Translations under genes and position numbers: made by a program | Part shown: positions 49,572-58,652 of the stretch, piece after piece | Position numbering within the stretch: the first letter of the stretch is position 1 | Layout: each line of letters starts with the position of its first letter | Source: Prasinococcaceae sp. CCMP 1430 | Taxonomy: Eukaryota; Prasinodermophyta; Palmophyllophyceae; Prasinococcales; Prasinococcaceae | Assembly: GCA_013416795.1 (NCBI GenBank) | Contig: RQSC01000027.1 | Coordinates: 73,633 to 137,632 of the forward strand | Reading direction: 5' to 3' | Length of the DNA stretch: 64,000 nt | Notes under the pieces: generated by a model | The model's database searches: none | The model's input: only the letters and a program-made list of their open reading frames with translations | Told to the model about the DNA's origin: nothing

Positions 49572-50888
49572 ATGCCACACATGCGGCCGCTCGCGCGCCT
49601 CGCCGCGTGCGCAGTCGCAGCGTCGGCGGCGTGGGCAGCGGTCGGCTGGACGGCGCGAGAGGAGAGCCTGCCCGCAGCAAACTCCACGATGGTGCGCGCT
49701 GCCCGCTCGCCTCGCGCTTGCCGCGGTGGGTTTGCCGTGACTGGCCCCAAGCGCGGAGCCCGCCCTGGCAACGCCGCACCCGCAGCGGCGTGCGCACTGT
49801 TATGGCCTCTAGCTAGGCGTGTGCGACGCTGACCGAGTTCACCGTGGTGACTATCCCGTTGCGGCAACGCAGGCATTCAAAGGCCAGCGCGCAGTAGTCG
49901 TCGGCGCCACGAAAGGCATCGGCCGCGGCATTGCGATGCACCTTGCGCGTGAGGGTGCGACTGTGCTCGCCGCCAGCCGTTCGCGCGAGCGCGGTGAGGC
50001 GCTCGTGCGCGAGATGCGTGCGGCCTCTCCTGTTGGCACGGCCACTGAGCGCGAGGGTGGGTGGTCGCACGCGTACGTGCCACTTGATGCTTTCTCGCTC
50101 GCTTCGTGCGCTGAGTTTGTCGAGGAAGTCACCGCGAGAGCCGAGCGCGCTGGGGGACATGGGGGAGTCGACATGCTCGTGCTCACCCAAGGGATGGCCA
50201 CATTGCAGGGGTACACACCCACGGCTGAAGGCCTAGACGAGAAGGTGCGCGTGTGAGCGCGCACACGCGTGCAGCTTCGCAGCGAGGACTTGCATCTAAT
50301 CTGCTCGCGCCCGCGCGCGCGCGCAAATGCACACGCGCGCGGCGCTCGCAGCTCACGCTGCACGTGTACAGCCGTGCGGCGCTGGCGATCGGGCTCGCAC
50401 CCGCGCTCGAGCGGGCCCCCATGCCACGTGTGCTCACAGTGCTCTCTGCAGGCGTGCACGGGAGCTATTCGAAGTGGGACTCGGACGTGGACCTCAGTAA
50501 GGGCGCATACAGCATCAAGAACGCTGCCGACGCGGCGGGTGTGTACAACGACGTGCTCGTAGAGCAGATGAGCGTTGCTCACCCGAAGGTTGCGTACACG
50601 CACGCATCCCCTGGCTTTGTCAACACGAACTGGGGGGAGGAGATGCCCCTTCCCGTCAAGTTTCTCGTGCGCTGCCTGCAGCCGTTCGGCAGAAGTCCTG
50701 CCAAGTGCGCGGACAAGCTTGTAGGGGGTATGGTGGCTGCCCAGGGGGACAAGACGGGTGGGTGGTATCTGATCGACCAGGACGGAGTGGCAAGTCCTAA
50801 GCCCGCGAAGGTGCATGAAGCCGCAAAAGGGCCCGTTTGGGAGCACATCACCCGGGTCGTCCGCGACAAGGGAACGCAGTCGAAGTAA
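49572..50888 (+). CDS. Short-chain dehydrogenase/reductase with N-terminal hydrophobic leader
   Basis: Three exons (49572-49691, 49873-50244 and 50352-50888) with phase-0 introns, both starting GTGCGC, encode 342 residues. Exon 1 supplies a signal-like leader (RLAACAVAASAAWAAVGW). Exon 2 carries the NAD(P) loop VVVGATKGIGRGIA. Exon 3 has LTVLSAGVHG, a catalytic tyrosine/lysine pair in the form AYSIKNAADAAGVYND, and THASPGFVNTNWG. The sequence resembles a group of uncharacterised fungal and algal SDR oxidoreductases rather than a named enzyme. The exon-1 join (ANSTM to AFKGQRAVVVG) is inferred from splice signals and frame. It is convergent with the next gene, only 57 bp away. Confidence 0.75.
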
Positions 50889-50945
50889 TTATGGCGAGCA
50901 GAGAAAGCTTACGTTCAAGCATGTGCGTGGGCCGCATCTTGAGTC

Positions 50946-52253
50946 TCACTCGCTGTCGAGCGCAAGTAGCGCGACCTTCGCCCGCAGAGTCTTCAGCTGA
51001 TTTTCAGCAACAGACGTCGCGAGCTCGAGGCGCGTCTCGAGGCCAGCGCCCGGCCCCTCGACGAGTGCGAGCGCGCGCGCACGTGCCTGCACGAGCGCCT
51101 CGTCATCTGCGAAGCTCGCGGCGGGCATCGCCTGCAGCGCAGCAAACGATAGCCGCTCGCAGTAACAGAGTTCCGCCCAGCCCTGTGCGTCCTCGACAGT
51201 GGGTGCGAGCGCGCCGTAGGCGCTGAGCGCGGGCCCAGCGAGCTCGTCGCCACCGTCGATCACCACAGCGTCGCCGCTCGCGACCGACGCACCCAGACGT
51301 TCGGCCTGCTCACGCTCCTCAAGCGACCACGGGGCGTCGTCCGCTTTTATGCGCTCGGTCTCTGCCTGTGCTCGTGCTGCCTGCAGGTCCGCCACGGTCA
51401 CGGGGCGCTTGCGCTCAGCCCATTCGATTGCAGAGCGCAGCGAAGATGTCTCGGCATGGCCCCACAGCATGCCATCGTCCGCGTCCTCCGACTCGGGAGT
51501 GTCCCCTTCGCTCGTCCCGTTCGGCGCGCGTCCCGTCAGGCGCTCCGCGAGCTCCATGACGGCGGCGAGCGTCGCCTCTAGCTGCACCGCGCTCTCAAGC
51601 ATCGACTTGGTGAGCTGCGTGTCCGGCAACGGGCAGGGGGAGCGCGGGTCGGAGGAGGGATGCGGGACATCGTGGCACAGGGCAGTCAGGAAGCCCCCAT
51701 CGCTCTGCTGTACGGCGTCCTCGAGCATCAGGCGACCCTCACACACAATTTCAACCTCGCACCCGACTTCGAGCCTGTCCATGCGCACGACCCGTGCGAG
51801 CGAGGCGACCGGGACGATGCCTGCCTGCCCCCCGCCCATGTCGGCCACGCAGATGTGAGCGAGCAGGCCACCGCAGCGGTCGACGGCGTCCTCGGCTGCG
51901 CCCAGCGTGCGTGCCTCGAAGAGGTGGAGGCGCTTGCGACTGCCCGGTAAGAAGGGCTCGTCGACACTGAAGCACAGCGCGGGGAGCGCCTCGCGTCCCG
52001 GCATGTACTCCCCCCGCGCCCCCTCGTCGCCCGCCTCTGCGTCCGCGCCATTGCCGCCCGCGTCCGCGGCCGCGCCACCGCCGTCCGCCGCTCCATGAGC
52101 GCCGCCATCCCTGCCGCAGGCCAACCCCCTGAGCGTCCCCGCGCCCCGACGGGACGGCGGCACGGTGCTCCCGGCGCGCGCGCTGTGCAGTGCGGGCGCC
52201 CGTAGCCCTCCCCGAGCGCGCCCAGGGTGCGGCGGCACGGAGCCGACCGACAT
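50946..52253 (-). CDS. Lon protease N-terminal (substrate-binding) domain protein
   Basis: A 435-residue protein with an N-terminal Lon-like domain: LPALCFSVDEPFLPGSRKRLHLFEAR in place of the usual PLFPLP..LFPG..L.L.IFE.RY start, then VADMGGGQAGIVPVASLARV and VGCEVEIVCEGRL. There is no AAA+ ATPase or Ser-Lys protease domain, so it is one of the stand-alone LON-domain proteins, some of which in plants are plastid-located. The first 50 residues are arginine-, serine- and alanine-rich, without a clear acidic residue until about 50, fitting an organelle transit peptide. The C-terminal half is helical and charged, without known domains. The ATG at 52253 was used; the dispersed element ends a few bases upstream. 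Confidence 0.75.
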   Translation of the reverse strand: MSVGSVPPHPGRARGGLRAPALHSARAGSTVPPSRRGAGTLRGLACGRDGGAHGAADGGGAAADAGGNGADAEAGDEGARGEYMPGREALPALCFSVDEPFLPGSRKRLHLFEARTLGAAEDAVDRCGGLLAHICVADMGGGQAGIVPVASLARVVRMDRLEVGCEVEIVCEGRLMLEDAVQQSDGGFLTALCHDVPHPSSDPRSPCPLPDTQLTKSMLESAVQLEATLAAVMELAERLTGRAPNGTSEGDTPESEDADDGMLWGHAETSSLRSAIEWAERKRPVTVADLQAARAQAETERIKADDAPWSLEEREQAERLGASVASGDAVVIDGGDELAGPALSAYGALAPTVEDAQGWAELCYCERLSFAALQAMPAASFADDEALVQARARALALVEGPGAGLETRLELATSVAENQLKTLRAKVALLALDSE

Positions 52254-52260
52254 GCATGTA

Positions 52261-52341
52261 GCGCCCCTCGATCGACGGCGGCTGGATCGCGGCGAGCTGG
52301 ATGTATTCGCCGCATACTTTTTGCAACACGTCACATTTTGG
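52261..52341 (-). repeat. Dispersed upstream element, copy 2
   Basis: Reverse-strand match to 34050-34124, directly upstream of the Lon-domain gene start and in sense to it. In one frame both copies read a conserved GxYIQLAAIQPP. Confidence 0.75.
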
Positions 52342-52499
52342 CCAGAACACTACTACCGCACGACGGTCTGTCTGTCAGTGTGCACCCTCCTGGCGTGCGA
52401 CCGCCGCACCCACCCCTCCCTCCCCGCGCGCGCGTGCGCGCGCACGCGAATGCCGCGATACCAATCCGGACTGGAACGAATCGGCGCGGCGCGGCGGCG

Positions 52500-53648
52500 G
52501 CGCGCGGCGGCAGACGCGCGCGGGGTGCGCACGGCGAGCTCGTCGCCGCGGGGACCGAATGCGGCCGCGTGCGCGTGTTCGACGCGCGCGCCCCGCCGCG
52601 CGCGGCGGCGTGCGTCGCGATCGACCTGAGCACCGACGCGCAGAAGGCCGGGGCCGCGGAAGTGACCTGCGTGCAGTTCAGCCCCGCCGAGCCGCACGTG
52701 CTGCTCGTTGGGTGGGGCACAGAGGCGCTCGTCGTAGACACGCGCGCCGCGGGTGAGGGAGGCTGCGGCAGCGGCAGCGGCGGTAGCAACCGCACGGCGA
52801 GCGGAGAAATCGTTGCCGCGCTGGCGTGTGGCGAGGAGGAGGTGTCGTGCGTGTCCGCGTGCCCGCGCGGCGCGCTCGCAGCGGTCACGGACGACGCAGG
52901 TGACATACGCGTGTTTGATTTGAGATCGAGGAGGATGCGGCGGCGCATGCGCGGCGCGCACGAGCCGATGGCGGCGGCGTGCTGCTGGCGCGGCGCCGAC
53001 GCGCCGCAGCAGCTCGTGAGCGCTGGGCTCGATGCGACACTCGCGCTTTGGGACATGGGGGACCAGGGCAAGCTCAAGAGGCGCTGGCCCGCCCGCGACG
53101 TCTCCCTCTTGCAGGGTGGCATGAGCGCAGGAGTCAACCCGCCATACGTGCACGCACTCGCGTGCGATGCGAGCGCTCGACTCTGCGCGGCAGCGATCGG
53201 TGACGGCTCGGTGTGCGTGTACAGCACGCACGCAGCAGCCCTCGGCGGGGTAGGGAGCAGGGGCGGAGGTGGTGGGCGGCGCAAGCGCGGGGTAAGTGGC
53301 AGAGGCGGGGGCGACGGTCTATACGTGGCAACCTCCCCGGAGGCGCACGCCGCTGCCGCCTCGGCGGTGGCATTCTGCCACGGCGGGGCGGCGTTGGTCT
53401 CCGGTGGTAATGACCGCCGCCTGGCGCTGTGGCGATGGGGCGCAAGCAGCGCCGCTGGCGGCAGCGCGACCACCACAGACGCCGCCGTGGACGCGGCGGC
53501 TGCGGCGACGGTTTACACGCCGCTGCGGCGCAAGGTGAACGCGCTGGCCGTGCTCGGCGCCGGGGATGACGCCGATGCGCGCGTGCGCGTGGCCGTAGCC
53601 GACACCGGACCGAAGCTCAAGCTCGTGCAGCTCAGGGGCACAGAGTAG
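52500..53648 (+). CDS. WD40-repeat protein, WDR53-like (5' end unresolved)
   Basis: The frame shows repeated WD40 blades: GELVAAGTECGRVRVFDAR, LAAVTDDAGDIRVFDLRSR, QLVSAGLDATLALWDMG, and ALVSGGNDRRLALWRWG. The order and the RVFDAR/RVFDLRS motifs resemble WDR53, a likely adaptor for CUL4-DDB1 ubiquitin ligases. A glycine- and arginine-rich insert (near 53260-53310) interrupts the blades. No in-frame ATG precedes the first blade; the nearest ATG (52450) is in another frame and no good intron restores it, so the start or a first exon is unresolved. The gene is divergent from the Lon-domain gene, with about 200 bp between them. Confidence 0.65.
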   Translation, partial: ARGGRRARGAHGELVAAGTECGRVRVFDARAPPRAAACVAIDLSTDAQKAGAAEVTCVQFSPAEPHVLLVGWGTEALVVDTRAAGEGGCGSGSGGSNRTASGEIVAALACGEEEVSCVSACPRGALAAVTDDAGDIRVFDLRSRRMRRRMRGAHEPMAAACCWRGADAPQQLVSAGLDATLALWDMGDQGKLKRRWPARDVSLLQGGMSAGVNPPYVHALACDASARLCAAAIGDGSVCVYSTHAAALGGVGSRGGGGGRRKRGVSGRGGGDGLYVATSPEAHAAAASAVAFCHGGAALVSGGNDRRLALWRWGASSAAGGSATTTDAAVDAAAAATVYTPLRRKVNALAVLGAGDDADARVRVAVADTGPKLKLVQLRGTE

Positions 53649-53837
53649 CCCAGCGGGGGCGCCGTGCGCGAGGCGCGTCGAAACGATCGCGGCAACGGCG
53701 ATGGCGAGCCCGAGCAGCCTATGATCAGAGCATAGCGCGCGTTGCACAGCGCAGCGCATCTCGTGGCGCGCATCGCATCACAGCATGCAGCTGCACGCTT
53801 GGCCACTGCCACTGCCTACTTGAAGTCCTATAATTAA

Positions 53838-55379
53838 TTAATGTCCACGCCGTGTGCTCCCCCCTGAGCGTCTAGTGTGCGCATCTCGCTGGTCGTCCTT
53901 GTCGTACTCGCAGAAGTAGTATTTGTCTGGAGGTGCATCGATAGGAAGCACTGCCTGGGGGTGCGTCTCGCATTTAATTAGGCTCCGCCAGTACGTGTGT
54001 GAGTTGTTGGTACCGTTCGCGTAGTGCCCACGTCGATTGCGCTTGAGTAGATTCACAGTGATGATGCCCTCCGAGAGCAGCCACGTCGAGTCATCGGCCT
54101 TCACGTCACGGTAGAGCTCGCCTGCCAGAAGCGGAGCGCCCTCGTACTCGACCCGCAGATGCGTCGATGTGATCTGCACGTCCACGTCGCGTCCAGTCGC
54201 GTTTGGGGGCAGCAAGAAGTGAGCCTCCACGAAACTCTGGTTTTGGACCCACTTGTACTTGCCCGGAACCTCGCCACCAAGCTGCGAGTGTACACGCGCA
54301 CGCGCGCGTCAGCGCGAGCGCGTGCGCTCGGAGTCAATAGTGCCCTTCCTGTGCTGGAGCTAGCAACGCACCATTCCATCATACGTGATGCAATCCCATT
54401 GCGTCTTCTGTGGGTTGGCCTTTTGCTCGGCGAGCTTGACGAGGGCGGCCTGCTCGGAGCGCTCCATGAGCACAAGCTCCTCGGGTGAGTAGGACGGTTC
54501 TCGGGGCTTTGGGTTGGCGCGACCGTACATGGTCTCTATGATACGGTGACCTTGGCGCTCCATGCGCTCCACCTCGTCGTCCTGCGCGTGCTCGCCGCGG
54601 ATGCGCCGCCGAGCAACGAGGGAGTTGAGCATCACATGGGACGTGTCAGCTCGGGTGGACGCACACCTGTGGCCACCGCCAGCGAAGGAGCGCGCACAAC
54701 AAGGCTACGCGCACCTTGAGCACGGCCTGTTTTCCGTGCTTGCGCATCCACCTGGCAAACTTGGGCTCGTTCGCCTCGATTGCGTCGGCGAAGTCGTTGC
54801 GGCGGCACCATGTTCGATGGAAAGGCCAGTAGGCCTTCTGGCACTTGACTGAGCAGAAGTACACCGCGTGGCAGCGGCTACACCGCGCTAGAGATTCGGT
54901 CGAGCCGCAGTTGGCTATAATATAAGCAGAGGTCCACCCGCAACGAGCACGCGTTAGCTGCTGGAGCGCGATGGCAGCAATTGGCTCGCACGCGCTCTGC
55001 GGGCGCGTACGAGCTGGCGGCGAGGCACACGAGGGCGCCCCATCACGGCGCTTCCCCTCTCCCTCAACCGCGAGAGCGACGCCCTCGAGGCGTACCGCGG
55101 CGCGCCGAAACGCGCGTGGACGGCGCCTCTCTCCTCTTTCGCCCTTACGGCGCCGCGAGAGCGAGCCCATCCGCCCCGCGCCCGCGTGCCGTTGGCCCGC
55201 GCGCAAGCGCGCGCGCGCACGCCGCGCCGCCGCCATTGTGCACGACGGCGTCTTCCTGCACAACGAGCGCTTCTTCGCCGCGGCGCAGCGCGCCGCGGCC
55301 CGCTGCCCACGTGCGGCCACGCACCGCACTCCTTGATGTCCTGTTCCGCGTCTGCGTGTGCCGCGCCGCTCATGGACAT
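53838..55379 (-). CDS. MYND zinc finger - CS domain (NudC/p23-like) fusion protein
   Basis: Four exons (55325-55379, 54715-54914, 54372-54581 and 53838-54281) encode 302 residues. Three introns begin GTGCG. The first junction creates the first zinc pair (KEC to ANCG), completing a MYND finger: CANCG, LARCSRC, YFCSVKCQKAYWPFHRTWC. After a charged linker (DDEVERMERQGHR) comes a CS domain of the NudC/p23 type (YKWVQNQSFVEAHF, DVDVQITSTHLRVEY, LLAGELYRDVKADDSTW and GIITVNLLKR). MYND domains bind proline-rich partners and CS domains bind HSP90 or clients, so a co-chaperone adaptor role is a reasonable inference. Exon 1 is short and rests on splice logic, but it restores an exact C-x2-C. Confidence 0.8.
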
Positions 55380-55831
55380 GGCTTTCGGCCCCGGGGGGTG
55401 GAGGGCGGGGGAGGGGCAGGGAGGGAGGGTCGGCGGCGCCGGTGGGCTCCCGCGCGCGCGGTCTGGGCGCTGTTCCCCCTCGCGGCCCAGTTCCCCCCGG
55501 CACCCGGATCTGCAACGTGCCAACCCTGCACGCAGGGGGGCACAGCCGAATGTACCGATGGTAAAACCTACAACACCAACTACCGTAAATAGTCGTAAAA
55601 ATTGGCCCCTAACCTCAGCGCCGCGCGCTCGCGCTGTGTGACAGATGGGGTTCCCCGGGGGGGGGGGACTGCACCGCGAACGCCCGCCCGCGGGGGTGGG
55701 GTCGCCCCTCCCCCTCCCCCTCCCTCCCCCCCCCCCCCTCCGCGGACCCGAGCGCGCGGCCGCGCCACTCCGCGCCCCCGCGGGCGCGGGGCGGCCGCTC
55801 ACCTGCGGCACTCACCCAGCCACCGCACACG
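55380..55831. other. Divergent intergenic region with G/C homopolymers
   Basis: About 450 bp between the MYND-CS and glycosyltransferase starts. It has long G and C runs (near 55660-55670 and 55720-55740) and an AT-richer patch with ACTACCGTAAATAG near 55578-55605. Both promoters should be here. Confidence 0.5.
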
Positions 55832-58258
55832 ATGCCTCTCGTGCCTTCGCTGGCGCTGCGCGCGCGGCTGGCGTCGCTGGCGCTGCTGGCGCCGCTGCTG
55901 GCACTGCTGCTGGCGCTGCTGGCGCCCATGCCTGCGAGCGGGGCGCGCGCGCTGCAACAAGGGCGCGACCGCCGCTGTCCTCGGAGCTTTCGCTTGTGCG
56001 GCGAGCTCGCCGTTGACCCGGCCTCGCTGCCGGACCTGCTCTACCGAAGTGCGGGGCACGTGCGGCCCGTCGAGCCCGTCGACCTCGCGAGCGACGCGGA
56101 CGCGCTGCGCGAGGTGGGCAAGGCGCGCAGCTACAGGGGGGAGCTCATCGTGCTGGCGGCGACGCGCTCGCACTGGGCGTACGCGGCAAACGCGGTGACA
56201 CAGCTGCACCAGCTGCGGATGGAGCACTACATCGTCGTCGCGCCCTCGCTGGAGGACTGCGTAGCGCTCCAGGAGAAGACTCCGAAAATGGCGTGTGTGT
56301 ACTCCACGCTGGTGTCTACCGACGCCCACGGTGACACTCAATGGTCTGTGTGGACGACGCGCAAGCGGTACGTTGGCAGGTGGACAGCACTCGGCCTCGG
56401 CGTTCTACAAGCGGACCTCGACATGATTTTTTTCGAAAACCCATACCCAGCGCTCAAGGGCTCGCTCGCCGATCTGTCGCTTGTACACCTGCAGGAGGGG
56501 CGCTGCCATACCGCGCGTGCCAACGGCGGCCTGCTGTACGCGCAACATGCGTGCATGGGCTCTGTGGCGCACTGGGTGCTGCGCGAGGTGTTCGAGCGCG
56601 CGCATCGCATCGTTGAGGATCCGCGCGTGCTTAACACGTACTACCCGGGTGGCGACCTCCTCTCAGACGGCGTCGACCTTGACGATCCGGGCATGTACAG
56701 GAAATACGTGCATGCTACGAGCGACGAGCAGGCCTTGCTCCGCGACGCGCTCATGAGTGCGTTCGTCGGCAAGGAGATGCACTTCCTGAGCGTGCAGCCA
56801 ATAGCGACTAGCTTGCACGGCTTCGACGCCTGGAGGGCGGCCTACGACCGAGCCAAGGGCGGCGAATTCTCGTGCGCAAAGGTGGCCATGGAGAGGGACG
56901 CCGTGCCTGGCGTGTGCTACGATCCGTCCAGCAACAAAGGGGCCTCCCTGCACGCCGTGGCACGTACTCTCACCGCGCCCGCCGAGGCCCGAGCCAATCG
57001 CGACCCCGACGCCAGCGACGTGCTCTGCCTCGATCCGCCCGCCGAGTACGGAGGCTTCGCACCGTACGAGCTCTTCGGCTCCGTAGCCTCGATCACCGTG
57101 CAGCGAGACCAGGTGAAGAACTGCTCATATCTCGCGGATACCTTCGTCGCACCCACACTGTGGGGCCGTCCGCGGGTGTCGCCCGCATCGGTGGTTCATC
57201 TGGTGGGCGCCTCGCACCCAGGGCGCGGCGTTATCATGCGCGCACTCGGCGCGTGGGACTATACCATCGCGCCCCTGATTGTGCCCGGCGTTGACACTGC
57301 TGCGCCGGCCTCGCGCATGAAACGCGCGCTTGGGCTCGCCCATCCTGCGGCGGTCGAGGCGTTCGCCTCGCTCCACGACTTTGAGGCGATGCTCGCGGCG
57401 CTCCACATGATCGCCGACGCGACTGGCCGCACGATGGCCGCGCCCGCGATGATGTGCCCGCGCGCGCCGACGAACACGGCGCCCTGGTGGTCGACGATGA
57501 ATGCCTTCCTCCAGATGCCGGTGGGAAGGGAACAGGTACGTGACGTCAGTTGACTTGAGACCCTGACGGCACGCCCGTTCGGCTCGAAGTCCTTGAGACG
57601 CTGCCTCCGTACGCGTGCGCTGCGACTCGGCGTCGCCCAGCTGTCTTGCGCATCGAAATATATGCACTGTGCTGACGGGCCTGGCCGCGCCGCCTGTGAG
57701 CAGGTGCGCGCCTCGGCGTCGCTGCAGGTGCCGCAGCATGCCTCCGAGCCGCCCTCGCACATCTGCGTGTGGCTAATGCGGACGTCCGAATGGTGCACCG
57801 AGTGGGACTTCCTGCACCCGCCAGACCTGGACAGGCTGGTGGTGGAGACGGGCGGCCTTGGCGCGGTCGCGACGGTGTCGCTCGACGACCTGCTGCTCGG
57901 CGAAGCCGATCGCGCAGCGCTCGAGGGTGAGGCGGATGGCGGGGGCGCCGTGATCGCGTGGGATGCGGAGTGGTGGGCGCGCTACGATACGCTCCCCGAT
58001 GAGGGTATGGACTTCGTCTTCGACGCGGAGAAGCTCGAGAGCTTGCTAGGCAGGGAAGAGGCCGTCGTTCTCATCGACTTGGGCGGGCGCGAGACGCTTC
58101 CCTGGGGCATCGCCAACGTGCGGGCGGGCTCGCGCGTCGATGAAGCGCTGTCGGCGCGCGCGCGCATCCGCGGCGGCTGCACTGTGCTGCGGGACGCGCA
58201 GCGCGGCCGGCCGCCGAGGTTCGGGGCGCGGGGAGCGACGCTCATTCACGAGTGGTGA
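55832..58258 (+). CDS. GT77-like nucleotide-diphospho-sugar transferase, type II membrane or secreted
   Basis: Two exons (55832-57535 and 57704-58258) encode 752 residues. The phase-0 intron has a GTACGT donor and a GAGCAG acceptor. The leucine-rich N-terminal anchor or signal (LALLAPLLALLLALLAP) directs the protein to the secretory pathway. The catalytic region has the metal-binding aspartates in LGVLQADLDMIFFENP (near 196) and NGGLLYAQ, both typical of the DUF271/GT77 group that includes plant RRA arabinosyltransferases and RGXT xylosyltransferases. Exon 2 contributes a cysteine pair region (WLMRTSEWCTEWDFLHPPDL) and a low-similarity C-terminus. It is probably a Golgi wall- or glycoprotein-modifying enzyme; donor sugar unknown. 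Confidence 0.8.
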
Positions 58259-58652
58259 TGGCAGCAGGTGGCCCACGCGCGCAGGTAATATTGGGGATCG
58301 AGTGAACAGACCCGGTGTGCGGCGCCGTTGCTTGCGCGCAGACCCGGATACATAGTGCGGATACGCGGTGTGCATCGGCTGAACCTGAGGGTTGGGGTTG
58401 GACCGTGGGCCTGCGGCCATCCAGCGCACTCTGCTCGATTTGCGCGCCGCCGGCACCACACTGCGCGCTCTGCTGCGGGGCGTGCGTGGCCTCGCGGCGC
58501 GCCGCGAGGGCGGGGTTGGGTGGGGCGGAGTGGGGAGCCTTCGCTCGCTCGTCGCGTGGGGAGAGGCTTGACGCATCGCGGTCGCGCTGCCCGCGCTGCT
58601 GCACCCCACCCCGCCCGGCACACGTGCCCGCACGCCCGGCGCGCTCACGCGC
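58259..58652. other. Intergenic region, tandem plus-strand genes
   Basis: About 390 bp of GC-rich DNA. It contains GGTAATATTGGGG near 58286 and short cysteine-rich frames that I regard as chance. It presumably holds the promoter of the next gene. Confidence 0.45.
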
